Assembly (NCBI GenBank): GCA_947628105.1
Contig: CANQYN010000017.1
Coordinates: 1 to 15,831 of the forward strand
Length of the DNA stretch: 15,831 bases
DNA from: an uncultured Bacilli bacterium
Lineage (GTDB): Bacteria > Bacillota_I > Bacilli_A > RF39 > UBA660
Direction of reading: 5' to 3'
The notes beneath the pieces were generated by a model. It searched no databases. It was not told the DNA's origin and was given only the letters and a program-made list of their open reading frames with translations. A program made the translations under genes and the position numbers. Of this stretch, positions 7,049 to 13,410 are shown piece after piece; position 1 is the stretch's first letter; each line of letters begins with the position of its first letter.

Positions 7049-7658
7049 ATTCCTCATATTTAATAATAATATGTCTTTCTTTTCCTTCTCCAACACTTTC
7101 CGTTTTCAAATTATCAAAATTACTAATTAATGTATGAATATACCTTCTTTCATAAGAATTCATAGGTTCTAAAGAAGCATCTATTTTTGTTTTTTGAACG
7201 TCACGAGCAATTTTTCTTACTTCACGTTCTAAATTTTTTAATTTTTTCATTTTATAATTTGATACATCAATATTTACTTTTATATTAAAACCAGTTTTAG
7301 AAGATAACATTTGACGAATAATATATTGAATAGCTTCCAAATTTTTTCCTTCTTTTCCAATTAATATGTTATTATTATTAGAAACTAATAATATATTGTA
7401 AATTCCATCTTCTTCTTTAATTTCATGCTGAATTGTTAATTTAAAATATTTTCCTAATTGATTTATATAATCTTGAATAAATTCTTTTATTTTTTCTTTT
7501 TCGATAATTTTTAATTGATATTTAGAAGATTTAAACAATTTTCCTTCAATAAATTCTTCCTTAATTAATAAATTTTCTTCTTCTGTTTGATATTTTAATA
7601 ATGCTTTTTCTAAAGCATCTTCTCTTGTTTTTCCTTCAAATAATTCTACATTAATCAT
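7047..7658 (-). CDS. jag: Jag/KhpB RNA-binding protein (Jag-N, KH, R3H domains)
   Basis: Jag (KhpB, EloR) is an RNA-binding protein linked in other Gram-positives to cell elongation and division; it is nearly always encoded beside yidC. Three domains are visible in 203 residues. The Jag-N domain (about 1-52) contains VELFEGKTREDALEKALLKY. The type II KH domain (about 80-135) carries the GKEGKNL loop followed by EAIQYIIRQML. The C-terminal R3H domain (about 140-200) contains PMNSYERRYIHTLI with the conserved R-x3-H. Some family members carry a longer linker after Jag-N; this copy is compact. Its start overlaps the end of yidC by eight bases, and it closes the rpmH operon. Confidence 0.95.
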   Translation of the reverse strand: MINVELFEGKTREDALEKALLKYQTEEENLLIKEEFIEGKLFKSSKYQLKIIEKEKIKEFIQDYINQLGKYFKLTIQHEIKEEDGIYNILLVSNNNNILIGKEGKNLEAIQYIIRQMLSSKTGFNIKVNIDVSNYKMKKLKNLEREVRKIARDVQKTKIDASLEPMNSYERRYIHTLISNFDNLKTESVGEGKERHIIIKYEE

Positions 7659-8595
7659 TTTTTTTACCTCTCTTAACTAATAAATTTTGAATAATTGTAA
7701 CACTATTTGATGTAATCCAATATACTGCTATTCCGGCAGAAATAGAAAAAGCGGCGAAACTAATAAATGCTATCATAAAAGTTTTCATTGTTTTCATTTG
7801 TTTTTCTTGTTCTTCACTCATAGAAGCTCCACTATTTAATTTAAATGAGAAATATGTCGCTGCGATAATTAAAATAATTAAAATTAAATAATGATATTGT
7901 CCAGCAAAGAAAGCAGTTAAAGGGCTAGTTCCAAGATCAAATCCTAAAAATCTTTCTTCGAAAACCACAGGTAATCTTCCAATTGCTTCATAAAAAGCAA
8001 AGAAAAGAGGAATTTGAACAAATGAAAATAAGCATCCTGTCATAGGATTTATATTATATTTTTTATAAATTAATAACATTTCTTGACTTTTTTGCATCAT
8101 TTGTTCCTGAGAAGTTTTATTTTGATATTTTTTTTCTAATTTTGTCAACTCAGGTTGTGCTTTCTTTAAATATTCTGATTGTAATGCTGCTTTTTTAGTA
8201 AATGGCCATGCGATAAAACGAATTACCAAGGTAGCTAAAATTAAAGCAAGACCATAACTTTTTACAAATTCTCCTATTTTTAATATAAATACTGCTAATG
8301 TTTTTACAAATACAGAAGTCCATATTCCCTCATAATTAGAAAATATTTTTAAATTTTCACATTTTGGTAATTTTTCTAATTCTACTCTTTGATTTTTATC
8401 TACTTTTTTATTATAATCATTATATATTTTTATAATATTTTTATCGGTAGGTTGACATAAAATATTTTTCGTTATCGTTTGACCTGTTTTTTCATATTTT
8501 ATTACTTTTCCATCATTATCTTTTAAATAAGTAGTACAACCTGTCAAAGAAAAAATGACTAATAAAATAATTAATAATTTACTTTTTTTCTTCAT
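7651..8595 (-). CDS. yidC: Membrane protein insertase YidC/OxaA, lipoprotein type (SpoIIIJ-like)
   Basis: YidC inserts and folds membrane proteins alone or with SecYEG. The 314-residue protein starts with a lipoprotein signal (KKKSKLLIILLVIFSLTGC), with the lipobox Cys at about residue 20, as in Gram-positive YidC proteins that lack the large periplasmic domain. The 60TKD/OxaA core spans about 100-310 with roughly five membrane segments. It includes LALILATLVIRFIAWPFTKKAALQ with the conserved hydrophilic-groove arginine (near 126), NPMTGCLFSFVQIPLFFAFYEAI and a final YWITSNSVTIIQNLLVKR. The lysine-rich end KRGKKND is short. The ATG at 8595 lies inside the end of rnpA, a 17-base overlap, so the genes are tightly coupled. 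Confidence 0.96.
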   Translation of the reverse strand: MKKKSKLLIILLVIFSLTGCTTYLKDNDGKVIKYEKTGQTITKNILCQPTDKNIIKIYNDYNKKVDKNQRVELEKLPKCENLKIFSNYEGIWTSVFVKTLAVFILKIGEFVKSYGLALILATLVIRFIAWPFTKKAALQSEYLKKAQPELTKLEKKYQNKTSQEQMMQKSQEMLLIYKKYNINPMTGCLFSFVQIPLFFAFYEAIGRLPVVFEERFLGFDLGTSPLTAFFAGQYHYLILIILIIAATYFSFKLNSGASMSEEQEKQMKTMKTFMIAFISFAAFSISAGIAVYWITSNSVTIIQNLLVKRGKKND

Positions 8596-8932
8596 GTTTC
8601 TTCTCCTTTACTATATTTAATTTTATAATTATCTTTTCTAAATCTTGATTCATTTTTAAAAAAGAACTTTTTAAAATACTTTTTCTTACTATTATAATAC
8701 AATTAAAATTATTTTTATAGTCATATTGATCTAAGATTGATTTAATTCTTCTTTTTATTTTATTTCTTGTTACAGCATTTCCTATCTTCTTACTGATTGA
8801 TATTCCAAAATGATAATTTTTTTCATCCGTATGTTCTAGATAAACAAAATAATCAGGAAATCTATAAACAGGCATTGTTTTTATAATACGACTAAAATCT
8901 TCATTTTTTTTTACAATATTTCTTTTTTTCAC
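8579..8932 (-). CDS. rnpA: Ribonuclease P protein component
   Basis: RnpA is the small basic protein that binds RNase P RNA and helps it cut the 5' leader off precursor tRNAs. The 117-residue length is typical. The diagnostic RNR region is seen as RNKIKRRIKSIL (56-67), preceded by the central cleft segment HFGISISKKIGNAVTRN. The start is a GTG at 8932, supported by CAGGTGAT just upstream; no nearby ATG gives a better fit, because the conserved N-terminus KKRNIVKKNEDF begins here. It follows rpmH, with a terminator-like hairpin between them. The RNase P RNA itself is not in this window. Confidence 0.96.
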   Translation of the reverse strand: MKKRNIVKKNEDFSRIIKTMPVYRFPDYFVYLEHTDEKNYHFGISISKKIGNAVTRNKIKRRIKSILDQYDYKNNFNCIIIVRKSILKSSFLKMNQDLEKIIIKLNIVKEKKHEEKK

Positions 8933-8948
8933 AATATCACCTGAATTT

Positions 8949-8974
8949 CAAAAAACCACTGAATAACAGTGGTT
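8949..8974 (-). terminator. Intercistronic terminator/attenuator between rpmH and rnpA
   Basis: AACCACTG (8954-8961) pairs perfectly with CAGTGGTT (8967-8974) around a five-base loop. On the minus strand the stem runs into six Ts. It starts four bases after the rpmH stop and ends before the rnpA ribosome site. No separate rnpA promoter is visible, so partial read-through is likely and would give more L34 than RnpA. Confidence 0.75.
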
Positions 8975-8978
8975 ACTT

Positions 8979-9101
8979 TTAACGTGATAATACTTTACGT
9001 CCCTTTTTTCTTCTTCTTGCAACAATTCCATTTTCCATTCGAGCAAAAAAACCTTGTTTTTTACTTCTTCTTCTATTATTTGGTTGAAAAGTTCTTTTCA
9101 T
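8979..9101 (-). CDS. rpmH: 50S ribosomal protein L34
   Basis: This 40-residue, strongly basic ribosomal protein begins MKRTFQPNNRRRSKKQGFF and ends GRKVLSR. It matches the bacterial L34 pattern (KRT[FY]QP-N-RRR-KKHGF-AR...GR-VL--RR-KGR) at nearly every conserved position. The usual His in KKHGF is Gln here (KKQGF). An AGGAGGTG ribosome site precedes the ATG at 9101. It is the first gene of the leftward operon and adjoins the origin, its usual place in bacterial chromosomes. A consensus promoter lies about 45 bases upstream. Confidence 0.97.
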   Translation of the reverse strand: MKRTFQPNNRRRSKKQGFFARMENGIVARRRKKGRKVLSR

Positions 9102-9143
9102 TCTTATACACCTCCTGTGCCATTCCATCAATTTGCTTTCTAT

Positions 9144-9172
9144 ATTATATATATATTTATTCTGTTTGTCAA
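9144..9172 (-). promoter_or_regulatory. Perfect consensus sigma-A promoter of rpmH operon
   Basis: On the minus strand TTGACA (9167-9172) and TATAAT (9144-9149) are separated by exactly 17 bp, matching the housekeeping consensus at all twelve positions. Transcription would start near 9137, about 36 bases ahead of the rpmH ATG. This is the strongest promoter visible in the window and suits a ribosomal protein operon. Confidence 0.92.
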
Positions 9173-9233
9173 TTATTTTATAGATTTTGTTTAAAATTAA
9201 TTTTTTCTAAATTATCTTAGAAAAATGAAAAAG

Positions 9234-9265
9234 TTTTCTACAGTTATTAACATTTTTTTTGAACA
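9234..9265 (+). other. Cluster of three DnaA-box-like nonamers upstream of dnaA
   Basis: TTTTCTACA (9234-9242), TTATTAACA (9244-9252) and TTTTGAACA (9257-9265) follow each other on the plus strand with gaps of one and four bases. The first is repeated exactly on minus at 9407-9415 and downstream of dnaA at 10951-10959. Each differs from TTATCCACA at two or three positions. Because TTTTCTACA also occurs twice inside noc (537-545, 1127-1135), the clustering rather than the motif alone supports the call. Confidence 0.55.
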
Positions 9266-9493
9266 CTTTTTTTCATATTTTTAAATATTTTTTCGTTTTT
9301 TATACAAAAAATGTTCAAAAGTTTTTTATTTTTTATTTTTTAAACATTTTCTTTTTCTTTTATATGTTCAAATCTCTATTTTTAATAGAAAAATATATTA
9401 TTTTAATGTAGAAAACTTTTTTTATTTCTTATTTTTTCTTTTTTTTTATTCTTTTTTATAGTAAAATAGTATTGAAAGAAGTAATAGAAGTGG

Positions 9494-10867
9494 ATGGTGA
9501 TTTATTTGGATAAAACTAAATTATGGAATTCTTTTTTAGAAAAAGTAAAAGGGGAATTGGCTTCTATTTCTTTTGATACTTGGTTTGCGGACACAAAATT
9601 ATATGATTTATCGAATGATACAGCAACAATTATTGTTCCGATGAATATTCATAAAAAAAACTTAAAAGAAAATTATAATCAATTTATTCAAGAAAAATTT
9701 TCTGAAGTAAGCGGATCTAATTTTAAATTTGAATATATTTTAGAAGAAGAAATAAACAATAATGTAAAAATTGATACGGATGAAATTGGAGTGCCATCTG
9801 TTAGTTCTTTTGAAAGTAATTTAAGAAGTAAATATAATTTTGATACATTTATAGTAGGGGAAAGCAATAAATTTGCCCATGCTACTGCATTAGCGGTGGC
9901 AGAAAATCCAGGAGTAATGTTCAATCCACTATTTATCTATAGTAGTAGTGGTTTAGGAAAAACTCATCTAATGCATGCAATTGGAAATTATATTGTTAAA
10001 AATAGCAAAAAAAAAGTATTATATGTTACCTGCGATAAATTTGTAGAAGATTTTACTCATATTAGTCGAAATAATAAAAAAAATAAAAATGATAATTTTG
10101 ATAAAATTGAAAATTTTAAAAACAAATATCGAAATATTGATGTACTAATTATTGATGATATTCAATATTTAAGTAATGCCATCCAAACGCAACAAGAATT
10201 TTTTAACACTTTTAATGAATTATATCAAAATAATAAACAAATTATTATTTCTTCTGATCGATCACCCGACGATTTAAAACTTTTAGAAGAAAGACTTCGC
10301 ACCCGATTTACTTGGGGTCTTATGACGAGTATTTCACCTCCAGATTACGAACTTCGAATGAATATTATTAACAATAAAATCAAAGGACATATTAATAATG
10401 TTGATTTTCCTCAAGAGGTAAAAGACTACATTGCCTCCAATTGTACAAGTGATATTCGGCGATTAGAAGGGGATATTACAAGAGTTATTGCATATTCTAC
10501 AATGATGAATGCAGGTATTATTACTTTAGACTTAGCGATTGAGGCGTTAAAAGACTCCTATAAATCTAATATAACTTCAAAAAATAAAGTTCAACAAATA
10601 ATGCAAGTTGTTTCTCAACATTATAATATTTCTCTTGATGATATTAAAGGAAAAAAAAGAGTTACTTCTATTGCTATTCCAAGACAAATTGCCATGTATA
10701 TTTGTAGAAATAAATTTGATATTCCCTTTTCAAAAATAGGAATTGAATTTGGAGGGAAAACTCATACAACAGTTATGCATTCTGTAAATAAAATAGAAAA
10801 AGAAATCAAAAAAGATAAACAATTAGAAGATACAATCAATAAACTTACTAAGGAAGTAAATGTTTAA
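9494..10867 (+). CDS. dnaA: Chromosomal replication initiator protein DnaA
   Basis: DnaA is the AAA+ ATPase that binds and opens oriC and loads the helicase; it also regulates transcription. Domain I spans about 1-85 and domain II is short. The AAA+ domain has Walker A SSSGLGKT (150-157), Walker B VLIIDD (217-222), sensor I region IIISSDRSPDDL, the arginine-finger segment LEERLRTRF (264-272) and sensor II SDIRRLEGDITR. Domain IV carries the DNA-binding signature GGKTHTTVMHSVNKI (420-434). Two features are unusual: the first P-loop glycine is Ser, and the usual GGRDHTTV reads GGKTHTTV. The 457-residue length is normal. The start is uncertain: ATG at 9494 is given, but TTG at 9506 has GGTGAT four bases upstream. 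dnaN follows after 142 bp that carries more DnaA-box-like sites. Confidence 0.98.
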   Translation: MVIYLDKTKLWNSFLEKVKGELASISFDTWFADTKLYDLSNDTATIIVPMNIHKKNLKENYNQFIQEKFSEVSGSNFKFEYILEEEINNNVKIDTDEIGVPSVSSFESNLRSKYNFDTFIVGESNKFAHATALAVAENPGVMFNPLFIYSSSGLGKTHLMHAIGNYIVKNSKKKVLYVTCDKFVEDFTHISRNNKKNKNDNFDKIENFKNKYRNIDVLIIDDIQYLSNAIQTQQEFFNTFNELYQNNKQIIISSDRSPDDLKLLEERLRTRFTWGLMTSISPPDYELRMNIINNKIKGHINNVDFPQEVKDYIASNCTSDIRRLEGDITRVIAYSTMMNAGIITLDLAIEALKDSYKSNITSKNKVQQIMQVVSQHYNISLDDIKGKKRVTSIAIPRQIAMYICRNKFDIPFSKIGIEFGGKTHTTVMHSVNKIEKEIKKDKQLEDTINKLTKEVNV

Positions 10868-10959
10868 AATTTTTCTTTTTCTACTATTTTAAAAATTTTT
10901 TAAACATTCTATTTACTATTTATATAAAAAGAAAATAGGACTTTTTAACATTTTCTACA
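10861..10959 (+). other. DnaA-box-like cluster downstream of dnaA (second half of a bipartite origin)
   Basis: TTTTAAACA occurs on minus at 10861-10869, across the dnaA stop, and on plus at 10898-10906. TTTTTAACA (10942-10950) and TTTTCTACA (10951-10959) are directly adjacent on plus. The surrounding dnaA-dnaN gap is almost pure A/T. In B. subtilis DnaA boxes also flank dnaA on both sides, and looping between the clusters is part of origin function; the same layout is inferred here. Confidence 0.5.
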
Positions 10960-10972
10960 TTGATAATATAAA
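10945..10972 (+). promoter_or_regulatory. Candidate dnaN promoter overlapping DnaA-box-like sites
   Basis: TTAACA (10945-10950) and TATAAA (10967-10972) are separated by 16 bp and lie about 37 bases before the dnaN ATG. The -35 box falls inside one DnaA-box-like nonamer, and the spacer holds the other, so DnaA binding could repress dnaN. The AT richness of the region makes chance matches easy. Confidence 0.4.
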
Positions 10973-11009
10973 TAATAGATAAAAATAAAAAGAAAGAAGG
11001 AGGATTTTT

Positions 11010-12131
11010 ATGAAATTTTCTATTAAACAAAATATTTTGCTAGAAAATTTAAACCATGTAATAAAAGGAATATCATCTAAAAATTTAATTCCAATTTTAA
11101 ATTGTATTAAATTTGAATTAACAACTGATGGCTTATATTTAAGTAGTACGGATAATGATATTTCTATTCAAGCATTTATAGAAAAAGAGGAAATTGATGA
11201 AATTGAAACATTAGGAGAAATAGTTGTCTCTGGTAGATATATATATGAAATTATAAAAAAATTACCTAATGAATTAATAAATATAGAAGAAATCATTGAT
11301 AATAAATTAGATATCCGTACTACCTCATCCAATTTTACTTTAAATTGTAATATTGTATCAGAATTTCCTAATATAGATATAAGAAATTCTGATAATACTA
11401 TTATATTGGATAAAATTGTCTTTAAAAATATTATTCGTCAAACGTCTTTTGCTTCCTCTCAACAAGAATCACGTCCTACATTAACAGGAATTAATTTTAA
11501 AATTAATAAAAATAAATTAGAAGTAGGAGCTACTGATTCTTTCCGCGTTTCGAAAAAAATTATTGAATTAGAACAAGAAATTAAAAATGATATAAATATT
11601 ATTATTCCAACCAGAAATTTAAATGAATTCAGTAAATTAATAATTGATGATGAAGGAAAAGTAGAATTACATATATTTGATAATAAAATCATGTTTAAAT
11701 TTGATAATTTAATTATGATTTCCCGATTAATTAATGGGGAATTTCCTGATTTATCAAAATTAATTCCCGAAAAATTTAATATGTCTATGAAATTAGATAT
11801 TCATCAATTTTATAGTTCATTAGATAGAGCATCATTATTTACAAGTGAAAGTGATAAAAATATTATTTCATTGGAAAGTAAAAAAAATTTGGCCATTATT
11901 ACTTCTAATATTCCTGAAATTGGTCATGTAGAAGAAAAAATTGAAATAGAAAAATCTAATCAAGAAGATATTAATATATCATTTAGTTCCAAATATATGA
12001 TGGATGCTTTACGAGCTATTGATAGTGATCAAATAGAATTACAATTTAATGGAGAATTAAAACCAATTATTATCAGAAGTAGCGAAGATGAAAATTTAAT
12101 TCAATTAATTGTTCCTATTAGAACATCTTAA
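11010..12131 (+). CDS. dnaN: DNA polymerase III beta subunit (sliding clamp)
   Basis: DnaN forms the ring-shaped dimer that tethers DNA polymerase III and many repair proteins to DNA. The 373-residue length is that of a complete three-domain clamp. The N-terminal domain begins MKFSIKQNILLENLNHVIKGISSKN...ILNCIKFEL. The middle domain includes QESRPTLTGINFKI and ATDSFRVSKK. The C-terminal region includes LISRLINGEFPDLSKLIPEKF, a conserved stretch, and the protein ends PIIIRSSEDENLIQLIVPIRTS, matching the hydrophobic-groove end of the family (LIMPMR). GAAGGAGGATTTTT gives a strong ribosome site before the ATG at 11010. The gene is followed at once by a terminator, so unlike in B. subtilis it is not continuous with recF. 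Confidence 0.98.
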   Translation: MKFSIKQNILLENLNHVIKGISSKNLIPILNCIKFELTTDGLYLSSTDNDISIQAFIEKEEIDEIETLGEIVVSGRYIYEIIKKLPNELINIEEIIDNKLDIRTTSSNFTLNCNIVSEFPNIDIRNSDNTIILDKIVFKNIIRQTSFASSQQESRPTLTGINFKINKNKLEVGATDSFRVSKKIIELEQEIKNDINIIIPTRNLNEFSKLIIDDEGKVELHIFDNKIMFKFDNLIMISRLINGEFPDLSKLIPEKFNMSMKLDIHQFYSSLDRASLFTSESDKNIISLESKKNLAIITSNIPEIGHVEEKIEIEKSNQEDINISFSSKYMMDALRAIDSDQIELQFNGELKPIIIRSSEDENLIQLIVPIRTS

Positions 12132-12157
12132 AAAGCAAATTATTATTGCTTTTTTTA
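12130..12157 (+). terminator. Rho-independent terminator of dnaN
   Basis: AAAAAGCAA (12130-12138) pairs with TTGCTTTTT (12146-12154) around a seven-base loop, followed by more Ts. It begins within the dnaN stop codon. The distal arm would also be the weak -35 (TTGCTT) of the next promoter. Confidence 0.75.
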
Positions 12158-12174
12158 TTTATTATTTATATAAT
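12146..12174 (+). promoter_or_regulatory. Candidate promoter of the pilin-like gene
   Basis: A perfect -10 TATAAT (12169-12174) lies 27 bases before the ATG. The sequence 17 bp upstream is TTGCTT (12146-12151), only half matching the -35 consensus and lying inside the dnaN terminator stem. The poor -35 suggests a weak or activator-dependent promoter. Confidence 0.45.
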
Positions 12175-12200
12175 GATAATTAGAAAGTAGGGAAATATTA

Positions 12201-13274
12201 ATGAAACAAAAAGGATTTACCTTAGTTGAGTTATTAGCAATTATTACTATTTTATCTATAATTGCACTAATTACTACTCCAGCTATTTTACGAGTCATTA
12301 CAAATTCTAGAAAAGGTGCTTTTTTAGATAGTGCATCTGGTTTATTAGAAGCGGCTGAATTATATAATAGTAAAAATGGAGGAATACAAGAAGATTTAGA
12401 TTTGTCAAAAGAAGAAGAACTTCGAAAATTAAAATTTAATGGAACACCACCTATAGGAGGGCATTTAATTATTACACCGGAAGGAAAATATGCACTTTAT
12501 ATGTATAATCATAATTTTTGTGCTACAAAAAGTATATATGAAAACAAAGTAAAAATTGACAAATTGGATAAAGTAGAAAATTGTAAAACGGTGACAGGTT
12601 ATCAAAATCAAAATTTAATTGTTCATTTTGATGCTTTAAATAATACTGGTTTTGGTCAAAAAAAAGAAGTTTCTATTTGGAAAGATTTAAGTAACAATTC
12701 AAATGATGGAGAGTTATATAATTTTAAAAGTACTGATTGGAAAAATAATTCTCTTTATTTTAATGGAAATAATACTTATATTGATATGAAAAATAAATTG
12801 TTAAATTTATTTAAAAATTCAATGACTTTTGAGATAGTAGTAAATCTTGATTCTTCTCAGGCAAGAGGAGTATTTATGGGAAATCATCCCGATAATAATG
12901 CTGTCAATTTAGAAAAAATGAATGATAATGGAAGAATGTGGTATCAAAAAGGAGCCATTAGTTATCAAACACCTAATGATAAAAAATATATTATTGGAGA
13001 TAAAATAACTACTTATACATATGCTTTAAATAAACAAGCTAAAACTTTAAAATTTTATCGAAATGGTGTTTTGATTGATACATTAACAGATGATAAATTT
13101 TCTGCTAATTTTGATTATACAAATGTATGGATTGGACTTGATCGGCAAACACCTTCTACGATGATAGCTTTAAAAGGATATGTTTCCGCAATAAGAATCT
13201 ATACAAAAGAATTAAGTTCGCAAGAAATAACGGATAATTATAAAATTGATGAATCAAGATATTTTATTAAATAA
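12201..13274 (+). CDS. Type IV prepilin-like protein with C-terminal LamG-like (concanavalin A-like) domain
   Basis: The 357-residue protein opens MKQKG/FTLVELL, a class III prepilin signal. Cleavage by prepilin peptidase is expected after Gly5, with the conserved Glu at mature position 5 and an N-methylated Phe. A hydrophobic helix runs to about residue 33. Residues about 40-130 form a pilin-like head with two cysteines (near 107 and 128). From about 138 to 350 the sequence (LIVHFDALNN, IWKDLSNNSNDG, SLYFNGNNTYIDM, FEIVVNLDS, LKFYRNGVLIDTLTD, YVSAIRIYTKELSSQEI) reads as a LamG/jelly-roll domain of the kind that often binds glycans or extracellular ligands. It is probably a minor or tip pilin, or an anchored surface protein. 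AGTAGGGA precedes the ATG. No other pilus gene lies nearby, and its place between dnaN and recF is unusual. Ligand and assembly machine are unknown. Confidence 0.88.
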   Translation: MKQKGFTLVELLAIITILSIIALITTPAILRVITNSRKGAFLDSASGLLEAAELYNSKNGGIQEDLDLSKEEELRKLKFNGTPPIGGHLIITPEGKYALYMYNHNFCATKSIYENKVKIDKLDKVENCKTVTGYQNQNLIVHFDALNNTGFGQKKEVSIWKDLSNNSNDGELYNFKSTDWKNNSLYFNGNNTYIDMKNKLLNLFKNSMTFEIVVNLDSSQARGVFMGNHPDNNAVNLEKMNDNGRMWYQKGAISYQTPNDKKYIIGDKITTYTYALNKQAKTLKFYRNGVLIDTLTDDKFSANFDYTNVWIGLDRQTPSTMIALKGYVSAIRIYTKELSSQEITDNYKIDESRYFIK

Positions 13275-13305
13275 AAAGAAAATTATATTATTAATTTCTT
13301 TTTTT
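13273..13305 (+). terminator. Weak AT-only terminator after the pilin-like gene
   Basis: AAAAAGAAAATTA pairs with TAATTTCTTTTT with one bulged A, starting at the stop codon and ending in a T run. It lacks G/C clamp pairs beyond a single one, so efficiency is doubtful. Confidence 0.45.
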
Positions 13306-13316
13306 ATGCATAAAAA
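13301..13316. repeat. 16-bp perfect palindrome TTTTTATGCATAAAAA
   Basis: The eight bases 13301-13308 are the exact reverse complement of 13309-13316. It lies between the pilin-like gene and comK, overlapping the T run of the weak terminator. It could strengthen termination in either direction or be a dimer-binding site; nothing in the sequence decides. Confidence 0.5.
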
Positions 13317-13364
13317 TACAAAAAACAGCAAATAACGACATAAAAAAGTTGTTTAATAAGAAAT

Positions 13365-13394
13365 TAATTTAATATTTTTATAAGTATTAAATTA
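13365..13394 (+). promoter_or_regulatory. Inverted repeat immediately upstream of the comK ribosome site
   Basis: TAATTTAATA (13365-13374) is the perfect reverse complement of TATTAAATTA (13385-13394), around a ten-base loop. It ends four bases before AGGGGGTG, the comK ribosome site. A TTGTTT (13349-13354) and AT-rich -10-like sequences lie in the same stretch, so it could be an operator over the promoter or an RNA stem at the ribosome site. The stem is all A/T. Confidence 0.45.
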
Positions 13395-13410
13395 GTTAGG
13401 GGGTGAAAAT

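Larger units (their letters stand above)
9102..9493. other. Upstream part of the replication origin (oriC), T-rich intergenic region
   Basis: This 392-bp gap between divergent rpmH and dnaA holds no gene. It contains the rpmH promoter, then extremely T/A-rich sequence that could serve as an unwinding element. Nonamers resembling DnaA boxes (pattern TTWTNNACA) lie at 9234-9242, 9244-9252, 9257-9265 and 9338-9346 on plus, and at 9312-9320 and 9407-9415 on minus; a weaker ATTTGAACA is at 9365-9373 on minus. None is the perfect TTATCCACA. Gene orientation flips here, as expected at an origin. A dnaA promoter must lie toward the right end, where TAAAAT (9462-9467) is a possible -10, but no convincing -35 was found. 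Confidence 0.85.

Noticed and set aside
8981..9000. ACGTGA sequence resembling part of a parS site
   Set aside because: It is within rpmH codons, lacks the palindromic TGTTNCACGTGAAACA context, and no other parS-like site was found.
8969..9220. Plus-strand open frame of 83 codons opposite rpmH
   Set aside because: It is antisense to the unmistakable L34 gene and its promoter, and encodes Phe/Tyr/Leu-rich sequence typical of reading an AT-rich gene backward.
9102..9493. Small RNA or tRNA in the origin gap
   Set aside because: No cloverleaf, no GC-containing stem followed by a T run, and no second promoter apart from the rpmH one could be seen.
9688..9924. Minus-strand open frame inside dnaA
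   Set aside because: Shadow of dnaA; no start signals or homology.
11459..11692. Minus-strand open frame inside dnaN
   Set aside because: Shadow of dnaN; no start signals or homology.
13341..13375. Possible ComK box (AAAA-N5-TTTT pair) upstream of comK
   Set aside because: AAAAAGTTGTTTA matches one box at seven of eight positions, but the second box is poor and such matches are frequent in DNA this AT-rich.
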